This document shows, piece after piece, positions 8,012 through 15,519 of a stretch of DNA of 64,000 nucleotides. The stretch's first letter is position 1; each line of letters begins with the position of its first letter. The translations under genes and the position numbers were made by a program. The stretch is from Bittarella massiliensis (ex Durand et al. 2017) (lineage in GTDB: Bacteria; Bacillota; Clostridia; Oscillospirales; Ruminococcaceae), in the NCBI RefSeq assembly GCF_017566145.1, contig NZ_JABFCL010000001.1, positions 62,001 through 126,000 on the forward strand, given 5' to 3'. The notes below the pieces were generated by a model. It had not been told where the DNA came from. It searched no databases and worked only from the letters and a program-made list of their open reading frames with translations.

Positions 8012-9391
8012 CTATTTTTTGGTCAGCTTGTCGGCCACATAGAGGCCGTTGGCCGCCGCCTGGGAGAGGGAACGGGTGAAGCCGGCCCCGTCGCCCAGGG
8101 CATAGATGCCCTTGCAGCCGCTGATGGCAAAGTCGTCAGCCGCCGGACGGGCGGAGTAGTATTTGCACTCAATGCCGTAGAGCAGGGTGTCGTGGTTGGC
8201 GGTGCCGGGGGCAATGGTGTCCAGGGCGTGCAGGGTTTCCAAGATGCTGTCGAGCTGGCGCTTGGGCATGCACAGGGAGAGGTCGCCGGCCACTGCGTCC
8301 AGGGTGGGGCGGGTGGTGGACTGGCGCAACCGGGCCTCATCGGTGCGGCGGCCGTTTTCCAGGTCCCCCAGGCGCTGTACCAGCACGCTGCCGCCGCTGA
8401 TGAGGTTGGCCAGCCGGGCCACGTGGCGGGCGTATTCGATGGGCTGATTGAAGGGTTGGGTAAAGCGGATGGTGGAGAGGAGGGCGAAGTTGGAGTTCTG
8501 GCTCTTTTTGGCCTCGTCCCGGTAGGCGTGGCCGTTGACGGTGAGCACCCCGTCGGTGTTCTCGGTCACCACCTGGCCCCGCTCGTTAAAGCAGAACATC
8601 CTCGTCACATCGCCGTATTTTTTGGAGCGATACCAGATTTTGGGCTCGTAAATCTTTTTGGAGAAGTCCTCCCAGATGATGGAGGGCAGTTCGACGCGCA
8701 CCCCCACGTCCACCTGGTTGTTCTCCAGCGGAATCTGGTTTTGGGCGCACCACTGGGAGAAGAAGCGGCTGCCGGCCCGCCCCACGGCAAAGATGATCTC
8801 GTCTGCCTTGAAGGAGGCGGTACCGCTGCGGTCCTCGGTGAAAATCTCGTGGCTCTCTCGGTTGACGTCGACCACATTGGTGTCGGTGACGATCTCCACC
8901 CGGGAGCTGATCTCCTCGATGAGCTTGCGCATGGTGTCGAAGTTGGCGTCGGTCCCCAGGTGTTTGAGCTGGGCCTGGGCCATGTGCAGGTCGTTTTGCA
9001 GGCAGCGCTTTTTCAGGTCGTTGTTGGGCATAAAACGCTCGGTGGTGGCGCCGAAGGAAACCAGGATCTTGTCGGCCTGCTCAATGTAGTCGATGACCGT
9101 GCTGGGGGACAAAAAGTCGGTCAGCCAGCCGCCGTACTCGGTGGAGATGACATATTTGCCATCGGAAAAAGCGCCGGCGCCGGCCATTCCCTCCATGATG
9201 GCGCAGGACTCGCACTTGATGCACTTTTGCACCTTTTTGGCGACGATGGGGCAGACCCGCTTGACAATGGCATGGCCCTTTTCCACCAGCACCACCGATT
9301 TCTCCGGGGCGTTCTCCGCAATCCGGTAGGCGGCCATAATGCCGCCGATGCCGCCGCCGATAATGGCAATGTCGTAGTGTTGTTTTTTCAC
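8012..9391 (-). CDS. FAD-dependent dehydrogenase (COG2509-type NAD(P)/FAD oxidoreductase)
   Basis: 459 aa. The N-terminus has the FAD-binding Rossmann motif AIIGGGIGGIMAAYRI (residues about 8-23). A cysteine-rich stretch follows (CPIVAKKVQKCIKCESCAIMEG), which is typical of this family of uncharacterised FAD dehydrogenases. A second nucleotide-binding block (EIIFAVGRAGSRFF) and the C-terminal FAD motif GIYALGDGAGFTRSLSQAAANG are present. Substrate is unknown. The start is the GTG at 9391, with GGAGG 8 bases upstream; the open frame beyond it runs into the leader. The gene has its own promoter and a 190-nt leader with a terminator-like stem, so it is probably regulated by attenuation. Confidence 0.9.
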   Translation of the reverse strand: MKKQHYDIAIIGGGIGGIMAAYRIAENAPEKSVVLVEKGHAIVKRVCPIVAKKVQKCIKCESCAIMEGMAGAGAFSDGKYVISTEYGGWLTDFLSPSTVIDYIEQADKILVSFGATTERFMPNNDLKKRCLQNDLHMAQAQLKHLGTDANFDTMRKLIEEISSRVEIVTDTNVVDVNRESHEIFTEDRSGTASFKADEIIFAVGRAGSRFFSQWCAQNQIPLENNQVDVGVRVELPSIIWEDFSKKIYEPKIWYRSKKYGDVTRMFCFNERGQVVTENTDGVLTVNGHAYRDEAKKSQNSNFALLSTIRFTQPFNQPIEYARHVARLANLISGGSVLVQRLGDLENGRRTDEARLRQSTTRPTLDAVAGDLSLCMPKRQLDSILETLHALDTIAPGTANHDTLLYGIECKYYSARPAADDFAISGCKGIYALGDGAGFTRSLSQAAANGLYVADKLTKK

Positions 9392-9423
9392 CGTGGTATC
9401 CTCCGTTTTCTTCTCTGCGCCAC

Positions 9424-9470
9424 AAAAAATGGCGCGCTCCCGCTTGGCCGGGGGATTTGGCGCGCCATTT
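9424..9470 (-). promoter_or_regulatory. Terminator-like stem in the leader of the FAD dehydrogenase (candidate attenuator)
   Basis: On the minus strand, AAATGGCGCGC (9470-9460) pairs perfectly with GCGCGCCATTT (9437-9427). The stem is followed by a run of T, 33 bases before the start codon. The loop holds a second small CCCG/CGGG stem. A further hairpin lies upstream (9480-9501). I do not recognise a known riboswitch class. Confidence 0.55.
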
Positions 9471-9586
9471 GAAGTGCAGGCGGCGACCCAGGTCGGGCCG
9501 CAGTCATTTCTGTATCGTACACAGGGGCAGAAGAGGGGAGATGTCCACATTTCGAGGACAGCTGTATCCTTTCTACCCGATGCGAT

Positions 9587-9614
9587 AGTATATCACAAAA
9601 TCTGCATTAGTCAA
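9587..9614 (-). promoter_or_regulatory. Sigma-A promoter of the FAD dehydrogenase
   Basis: Minus strand TTGACT, 16 bases, TATACT. The -35 overlaps the last codons of the upstream glycosyltransferase gene. The implied leader is about 190 nt. Confidence 0.7.
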
Positions 9615-10771
9615 GAGCGAAGGGCCTTGACATAGATCTTTTCGAGATTTTCGCCCAGGGTTTTGGCGCCGGAGTGCTGTACCGATTCCACCACCGACTC
9701 CTTGAGGGGCTGTTTGTCCTCCAAGTCGCGGTAGGCCAGCAGTTTTTGCGCCAACTCGTCGGCGCTGTTGTAGATGAATCCGTTGACCCCTTCCACCACC
9801 TGGCCCTTGTTCAGGGGGTCGTGGATGTGAAAGACCGGCAGACCCACCGCCATCCCCTCCAGCATGGAGATGGAGTTGGTGTCCGAGAGGGAGGCGGTGA
9901 CGTAGGCGTCGCAGGCCACCAGGTATTCCAGCAGCTGGTCGTGCATCACCTTGCCGATGAACTGTACTTGATGCGAGAGACCCAGTGCTGCGGCCCTGCC
10001 GATCAGCTCTTCCCGCTCCGGCCCGTCGCCGATGACCATCAGCTTGAGGTGGGGCTCCTTAACCAGTTGGGAGGCGGCCCAGAAATCCAGCAGTTGGTCG
10101 ATATTTTTTTCCTTCCCGACCCGGCCGACAAAGACGGTGACAAAGTCGTCGGCCGCGTAGCCAAGTTGTTCCCTCAGGGAAGCGACCTTCTCCATGTCGG
10201 CGTGCTCCAGGTTGAAGGTGTCCAGTTCCACCGGGTTGGGCACCACGTTGACCGGTTTTTTGATGCCGTGGCTGCGCAGGTAGCTCTCGACCTTTTTGGA
10301 GGGGCCAGTCACCTGGGCGGCGGCTTTGACAAACATCCGCGAGTAGCGGCCGGCCACCTGTTTGGCGGCGGGGATCAGGTGCTTGGGCACCACGTAGTAG
10401 AGGTAGTCGTCGTACATGGTGTGCATGGTGTAGACCATGGGAACCTTGCGCCGCTTGGCGTACTGATAGCCGAAGAGACCGATGCCAAACTCCTGGTGGA
10501 TGTGGACGATGTCGGGGGCGAAGTTGTCGATGAGTTTTTCCCGCACCCGGCTCACAGGGGCGGCCAGGCCGTAGCCGTAAATTCGCTTGAGCTTTTTACA
10601 GGGGCAGTAGAGAACCCCGTCTTTTAAGGTGTGGCGCTTCACCTCCGGGTCGGCAGTCACCACCAGCACCTGGTGGCCCAGCATCTCCAGACCGGTTTTC
10701 AGCGAGTGGACATGGGTGACCACACCGTTGATGTACGGCAGATAGGTCTCGACAAAAAGCGCTACTTTCAT
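9611..10771 (-). CDS. GT4-family glycosyltransferase
   Basis: 386 aa with two Rossmann domains (GT-B fold). The N-terminal domain starts MKVALFVETYLPYINGVVTH, with the glycine loop that contacts the nucleotide sugar, and has DIVHIHQEFGIGLFG. The C-terminal domain has VFVGRVGKEKNIDQLL, IGDGPEREEL and SDTNSISMLEGMAVGLP, the E-x7-E region of GT4 enzymes. It closely resembles diacylglycerol glucosyltransferases that make membrane glycolipids or lipoteichoic acid anchors, but the acceptor cannot be read from sequence. ATG 10771 is well placed. Confidence 0.87.
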   Translation of the reverse strand: MKVALFVETYLPYINGVVTHVHSLKTGLEMLGHQVLVVTADPEVKRHTLKDGVLYCPCKKLKRIYGYGLAAPVSRVREKLIDNFAPDIVHIHQEFGIGLFGYQYAKRRKVPMVYTMHTMYDDYLYYVVPKHLIPAAKQVAGRYSRMFVKAAAQVTGPSKKVESYLRSHGIKKPVNVVPNPVELDTFNLEHADMEKVASLREQLGYAADDFVTVFVGRVGKEKNIDQLLDFWAASQLVKEPHLKLMVIGDGPEREELIGRAAALGLSHQVQFIGKVMHDQLLEYLVACDAYVTASLSDTNSISMLEGMAVGLPVFHIHDPLNKGQVVEGVNGFIYNSADELAQKLLAYRDLEDKQPLKESVVESVQHSGAKTLGENLEKIYVKALRS

Positions 10772-10849
10772 AATCCAAAGAACTCCTCTGTACTGGTTTG
10801 GCAGGCCCTGGTTTGCGGGGGGAGGGGCCGACCGATTTTACTTGACCCC

Positions 10850-10855
10850 AGTATA
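10850..10855 (-). promoter_or_regulatory. -10 element of the glycosyltransferase promoter
   Basis: Minus strand TATGGTATACT: a TGn-extended -10 (TATACT). A clear -35 is not visible. Confidence 0.45.
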
Positions 10856-10898
10856 CCATAACCGTTTTTTAAAAGAAACGCTTCCGGCTAAATGTCAG

Positions 10899-10927
10899 TT
10901 GAAAGGAGGCCATTTTTCATATATACT
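10899..10927 (+). promoter_or_regulatory. Sigma-A promoter of the hprK cluster
   Basis: TTGAAA, 17 bases, TATACT, 28 bases before the hprK start. Confidence 0.65.
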
Positions 10928-10954
10928 TAAGATACATTAAGGGGGGACTGCAAA

Positions 10955-11917
10955 TTGGAAGGAAAATTCAGCGTAAGTCTTGCTACCATCGTGCACAAAT
11001 TCGGCCTGGAACCCATCGTGATGCCCAAAGACCCCGCCGAGATCGCCATCACCGTGGGCGATCTGAACCGCCCCGGCCTCTACCTGGCGGGCCATCACGA
11101 TTTTTTTGATTGCTCCCGCATTCAGCTCATCGGCAATCTGGAGTACTCCTATCTGCTGGACCTGGACGACGAGGCGCGGGATGCAAGCCTCTGCCGCTTC
11201 TTTAAGACCCAGCCAGTCGCCGTCATCTTCACCCGCGGGCTGGAAATTTTCGAGTCCGCCATCCGCTACGCAGAGGAAAATGGCGTCCCCCTGCTGCGCA
11301 CCAGCGAGCCCACCTCCGCCTTCATGTCAGGGCTCAACTCCCTGCTCAACATCGAACTGGCTCCCCGCATCACCCGCCACGGCGTGCTCGTCGAGGTCTA
11401 CGGCGAGGGAATTTTGCTGTTGGGAGAGAGCGGCGTCGGCAAGAGCGAGACCGCCATTGAGCTGGTCAAGCGGGGGCACCGACTCATTGCCGACGACGCG
11501 GTGGAGCTGCGCAAAACCTCCACCACCACCCTGGTTGGCACTTCGCCCGACAACATCCGCCACTTTGTCGAACTGCGGGGCATCGGCATTGTCAACGTCC
11601 GCCGCATCTTTGGCATCGGCTCGGTCAAGATGAGTGAAAAGGTGGACATGATCATCCATCTGGAGCCCTGGGAGGCCGACAAGAACTATGACCGCATCGG
11701 CCTGGAGAACACCCACACCGAAATTTTGGGGATCAAGATCCCCTCTCTCACCATCCCGGTGAAACCCGGGCGGAACCTGGCCATCATCATCGAGGTGGCG
11801 GCCATGAACAACCGCCAGAAGAGAATGGGCTACAACGCCGCCCGCCAGCTGCTGACCAACCTGGGGATGATCGAGGACGTAAAAAAGGCAGAGGAGCAGG
11901 ACATCGACCTTTTTTAG
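10955..11917 (+). CDS. hprK: HPr kinase/phosphorylase
   Basis: HprK phosphorylates and dephosphorylates HPr on Ser46, the switch for carbon catabolite control in Firmicutes. 320 aa, normal length. Seen: an N-terminal DRTGG-like domain, catalytic His in RHGVLVEVYG (about residue 142), Walker A GESGVGKS (157-164), and the family signature ELRGIGIVNVRRIFG. The start is TTG at 10955, with a GGGGGG ribosome site 8 bases upstream. It is first in a run of seven same-strand genes. Confidence 0.97.
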   Translation: MEGKFSVSLATIVHKFGLEPIVMPKDPAEIAITVGDLNRPGLYLAGHHDFFDCSRIQLIGNLEYSYLLDLDDEARDASLCRFFKTQPVAVIFTRGLEIFESAIRYAEENGVPLLRTSEPTSAFMSGLNSLLNIELAPRITRHGVLVEVYGEGILLLGESGVGKSETAIELVKRGHRLIADDAVELRKTSTTTLVGTSPDNIRHFVELRGIGIVNVRRIFGIGSVKMSEKVDMIIHLEPWEADKNYDRIGLENTHTEILGIKIPSLTIPVKPGRNLAIIIEVAAMNNRQKRMGYNAARQLLTNLGMIEDVKKAEEQDIDLF

Positions 11918-11980
11918 GGGATGAACGGCAGCCCTGCCACATAGAGTAAATGGTGTAACGCCGAAGGAGATAAAATCAGT

Positions 11981-12703
11981 ATGAGATTGATCGCAGACAC
12001 CCACACCCACACCCTGGCCTCCACCCACGCCTACGGCACCGTTATCGAGATGGCCCGGGGCGCCGCCGAAAAGGGGCTTCCCATTTTGGGGATGACCGAC
12101 CATGCCCCCTCCATGCCCGACTCCCCAGACCTCTGGCATTTTGGCAACCTCCACCAGCTTCCCCCCGTCATTGAAGGGGTGCGGGTACTGCGGGGGTGCG
12201 AGCTGAATTTGATGGACTGCACCGGCAAGGTGGACCTGGACGAACACTTTTTGCAGAAGATGGAATGGGTGGTCTGCTCGATGCACCCCGAGGTCATGGC
12301 CCCCGGGAGTGTGGAGGAGAACACCGAGGCGGTGCTCAACTTACTGAAAAACCCCTATGTGGATGTCTTTGGCCACCCCGGGGCCAACTGTTACCGCTTT
12401 GACTACGAGCGGGTGGTCCCCCTCTTTAAGGACAGCGGCAAGTACATTGAATTCAACGCCTCGTCGGTGACCTTCCGCGAGGGGGCGGCTGAAAATATGT
12501 TCACCATCGCCAAGCTCTGCAAGGAGCACCGGGTGGAGGTCATTGTCAACACCGACGCCCATTCCCCCTTCCGGGTGGGGGATTTTGAAAAGGCCACCGA
12601 CATCCTCGCGGCCGCCGACTTCCCCGAAGAACTGATTGTCAACGCCGACCTGGGCCGCTTTGAAAAGGCCCTGGCCAACCGGCGCGTCCCGGTCTCCCTG
12701 TGA
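11981..12703 (+). CDS. PHP-domain phosphatase (YcdX-like)
   Basis: 240 aa. The metal ligands of a PHP domain are visible: DTHTHT near the N-terminus, MTDHAP, a Glu in RGCELN, SMHPEV, FGHPG, and NTDAHSP near the C-terminus. This set is typical of stand-alone PHP phosphatases such as YcdX rather than histidinol phosphatase. A PHP gene is a regular neighbour of hprK and murB in Clostridia. The natural substrate is not known. Confidence 0.88.
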   Translation: MRLIADTHTHTLASTHAYGTVIEMARGAAEKGLPILGMTDHAPSMPDSPDLWHFGNLHQLPPVIEGVRVLRGCELNLMDCTGKVDLDEHFLQKMEWVVCSMHPEVMAPGSVEENTEAVLNLLKNPYVDVFGHPGANCYRFDYERVVPLFKDSGKYIEFNASSVTFREGAAENMFTIAKLCKEHRVEVIVNTDAHSPFRVGDFEKATDILAAADFPEELIVNADLGRFEKALANRRVPVSL

Positions 12704-12734
12704 CCGGAAATACTGCACTGGCAGGAGGATCGCT

Positions 12735-13640
12735 TTGAACTACGACCGCTTTATTCAAGAGGCAAAGACCAAGGACTGTGACATCTTGCGCGATGAGCCC
12801 CTTTCCCGCCACACCACCTTTCGCATTGGAGGGGCGGCTGACTGGATGGTCATCCCCCACACCGCCCAGGCGGCGGGGGAACTTTACGCCCTGTTGGAGA
12901 GGGAAGATCTGCCCTGGTTCCCGCTGGGGCGGGGCTCCAACTTGCTGGTGGGGGACAGAGGCTACCGCGGCGTGGTGCTCAAGAGCGCCAACAAATACGG
13001 CCGTCTCTCCTTTGACGGCGAAACGGTGGAGGCAGATGCAGGGGTCTCTTTGGCCCGGCTGTGTTACAGTGCCTACCAGCACGGCCTCTCTGGGTTGGAA
13101 TTTGCCTGGGGCATCCCCGGCAGCGTGGGCGGGGCGGCCTATATGAATGCCGGCGCCTACGGCGGCGAGATGAAGGACGTCCTCTCCTCCGTGACCTTCT
13201 GGGAGGGGGGAGAGGAAAAGACCTTTTCCCGGGAGGAGTGTGGTTTTTCCTACCGCCACAGCTATTTTTCCGACCGGGACTGCCTCATCACCCGGGTCCG
13301 CCTCGCGCTGCAGGCGGGGGAGAAGGGCGCCGTCAAGGAGAAGATGGACGACCTGTTGGGCCGCCGCTACACCAAACAGCCCATGGAGAAGCCCAGTGCC
13401 GGCAGCACCTTTAAGCGCCCCCAGGGCAGCTATGCGTCCAAACTCATCGACGAGTGCGGGCTGCGGGGCTTTTCGGTGGGCGGTGCCCAGGTGAGCGAGA
13501 AGCACTGCGGCTTTGTGGTCAACGCCGACGGCGCCACCTGCGCCGACGTGCTGGGGCTCATTGCCGAGGTGCAGCGGATCGTGCGCGAAAAGACCGGCTT
13601 CTCCCTGGAGCCGGAGGTGCGCTTTTTGGGGGAGCAGTGA
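12735..13640 (+). CDS. murB: UDP-N-acetylenolpyruvoylglucosamine reductase MurB
   Basis: MurB reduces UDP-GlcNAc-enolpyruvate to UDP-MurNAc with NADPH, in peptidoglycan precursor synthesis. 301 aa, short type (Firmicute class). Seen: FAD-binding motifs LGRGSNLLV, GIPGSVGGAAYMNAGAYGGE, the catalytic region SYRHSYF, and PSAGSTFKRP with the catalytic Ser. The start is TTG 12735, with GGAGG 8 bases before it; the upstream open frame is a shadow of the PHP gene. Confidence 0.96.
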   Translation: MNYDRFIQEAKTKDCDILRDEPLSRHTTFRIGGAADWMVIPHTAQAAGELYALLEREDLPWFPLGRGSNLLVGDRGYRGVVLKSANKYGRLSFDGETVEADAGVSLARLCYSAYQHGLSGLEFAWGIPGSVGGAAYMNAGAYGGEMKDVLSSVTFWEGGEEKTFSREECGFSYRHSYFSDRDCLITRVRLALQAGEKGAVKEKMDDLLGRRYTKQPMEKPSAGSTFKRPQGSYASKLIDECGLRGFSVGGAQVSEKHCGFVVNADGATCADVLGLIAEVQRIVREKTGFSLEPEVRFLGEQ

Positions 13641-13707
13641 GGGCTGCTCTTTGCCGACAGAACAAGACAGGCTGCCTGTCCGGGCAGTTGGCGAGGAGGA
13701 TGTGAAA

Positions 13708-14580
13708 ATGGACGCGAAGATGGAGCTTCTGGTGATCACCGGCCTTTCAGGGGCGGGCAAGAGCCAGGCGGTGCGGGTCATTGAGGATATGGGTTACTAC
13801 TGCATCGACAACATACCGCCGGCCCTGATCGGCCGCTTCTTTGAGGTCTGCGCACAGACCGACGGCAAGCTGCGCAAGGTGGCGGTGGTGGCCGACGCCC
13901 GTTCGGGCGACTTTTTCTACAAGTTGCTGGAAGAGGTGGAGAGCATAAAGGCCACCGGGGTCGACGTGAAGATCCTCTTTTTGGACTGCGCCGACGAGGT
14001 GCTGGTGCGCCGCTACAAGGAAACTCGCCGCCGCCACCCTCTGCTGGATGTGGCCGGTTCCCTGGAAAAGGCGGTGGCCGCTGACCGGTTGATTCTCAAG
14101 CCGGTAAAGGAGCAGGCCAACTATGTCATCGACACCACCCTCCTCTCCATTACCCAGCTCAAACAGCGCATCATCGACATCTTTGCCGACAGCGCCTCCT
14201 CCTTCTTCCAGATCGACACCCTCTCCTTTGGCTTTAAGTACGGCATTCCGGTGGAGGCGGACCTGGTCTTTGATGTGCGGTTCCTGCCCAACCCCTTCTA
14301 CATTCCCGAACTCAAGCACCAGACCGGGCTGGACCAGCCGGTCTACGACTATGTGTTTGGGCAGAAGGAGACGGGGCTCTACGTGCAAAAACTCTTCGAC
14401 CTGTTGGACTTCTCGGTTCCCTACTACAAAAACGAGGGCAAGAGCCAACTGGTCATCGGCATCGGCTGCACCGGCGGCAAGCACCGCTCGGTGGCCATTG
14501 CAGAGACCCTCAACCGCCACTTTACCGACCAGGGGCTCAAGGCCAAGGTCACCCATCGGGACATCTTAAAGGACAGGTAG
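13708..14580 (+). CDS. rapZ: RNase adapter / nucleotide-binding protein RapZ (YvcJ)
   Basis: 290 aa, normal length. Walker A GLSGAGKS at residues 12-19, then the conserved YYCIDNIPPALI. The C-terminal domain has FGFKYGIPVEADLVFDVRFLPNP and IGCTGGKHRSV, which bind metabolites in the E. coli homologue. In Firmicutes (YvcJ) the role is less clear, with links to competence. ATG 13708 has GAGGAGGA 7 bases upstream. The next gene starts 3 bases after the stop. Its usual downstream neighbour yvcK is absent. Confidence 0.95.
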   Translation: MDAKMELLVITGLSGAGKSQAVRVIEDMGYYCIDNIPPALIGRFFEVCAQTDGKLRKVAVVADARSGDFFYKLLEEVESIKATGVDVKILFLDCADEVLVRRYKETRRRHPLLDVAGSLEKAVAADRLILKPVKEQANYVIDTTLLSITQLKQRIIDIFADSASSFFQIDTLSFGFKYGIPVEADLVFDVRFLPNPFYIPELKHQTGLDQPVYDYVFGQKETGLYVQKLFDLLDFSVPYYKNEGKSQLVIGIGCTGGKHRSVAIAETLNRHFTDQGLKAKVTHRDILKDR

Positions 14581-14583
14581 AAC

Positions 14584-15519
14584 ATGTCATTTTCCACCTC
14601 GGTCAAGACGGAGATCATGAAAAATGTGCCGGAGACCCGCTGCTGTGCGGCGGCCATGTTGTATGGCCTGCTGCTCGGCGGCAGGTCTTTTTCCGCTGCC
14701 TCCATCGAACTGGTGTCGGAGAAAAAGGCGGTGGTGCAGTTTGCCAAGGAGCTGACCCGCCGCATCTTCGGCGAGATGATGCGCACCTACAGCATTGAGC
14801 GGCAGAACGCCGCCGGGCACAGCCTCTACTCCTTTCGCATTGTGGACCCCGACGACATCCAGCAAATCCTGCTCTTTTACGGCCATGCCGGGCAGGAGGT
14901 GAGCCTGCGCATCCAGCGCCAGTGCTTTCTCTGCACCGAGTGCCGCCGCCACTTTTTGGCCGGCGCCTTTTTGAGCATGGGGCGGGTCACCAACCCCCAA
15001 AAGGAATACCATCTGGAACTGACCTCTTCCCGCCGGGGACTGATGGGGGACTTGGCCGAGGAATTTCGCCGCATCGGTTGGCAGCCCAAGGTCTCCCGCC
15101 GGGGAAACGTCAACCTCCTCTACTTCAAGGACAGCAAGGAGATCGAGGAGGTACTGGTGGCGGTCGGTGCGCCGATGAAGTCGCTGGAAGTGATGAATGT
15201 CAAAATCTACAAGGACATCCGCAACCAGGTCAACCGCCTCACCAACTGCGAGACCGCCAACATCGACAAGACCGCTACCGCCGCAGCCGGTCAGACGGCG
15301 GACATCGAGTACATATTGGAGAAGAGGGGGGAGGACTTCTTGGGGGAAGAGCTGCTGCTGGCCGCCCGGCTGCGGCTGGAAAACCCCGAGGCGTCCCTCA
15401 ACCAGCTGATGGAGGTCTGTCCGCCGGGAATCAGTCGTTCCAGCCTCAACCGGCGGCTGGCAAAGATACGAGAACTGGCAAAAAAGTTGCGAGAGGAGGA
15501 AGGAAACAATGGCCAATGA
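14584..15519 (+). CDS. whiA: DNA-binding protein WhiA
   Basis: 311 aa. An N-terminal LAGLIDADG-like domain (CCAAAMLYGLLLGGRSF, AGAFLSMGRVTNPQKEYHLE) is followed by a C-terminal helix-turn-helix (LNQLMEVCPPGISRSSLNRRLAKIREL). WhiA is a conserved DNA-binding factor tied to cell division in Firmicutes and to sporulation in Streptomyces. Its stop overlaps the dnaE start by 11 bases. Length and motifs are normal. Confidence 0.95.
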   Translation: MSFSTSVKTEIMKNVPETRCCAAAMLYGLLLGGRSFSAASIELVSEKKAVVQFAKELTRRIFGEMMRTYSIERQNAAGHSLYSFRIVDPDDIQQILLFYGHAGQEVSLRIQRQCFLCTECRRHFLAGAFLSMGRVTNPQKEYHLELTSSRRGLMGDLAEEFRRIGWQPKVSRRGNVNLLYFKDSKEIEEVLVAVGAPMKSLEVMNVKIYKDIRNQVNRLTNCETANIDKTATAAAGQTADIEYILEKRGEDFLGEELLLAARLRLENPEASLNQLMEVCPPGISRSSLNRRLAKIRELAKKLREEEGNNGQ

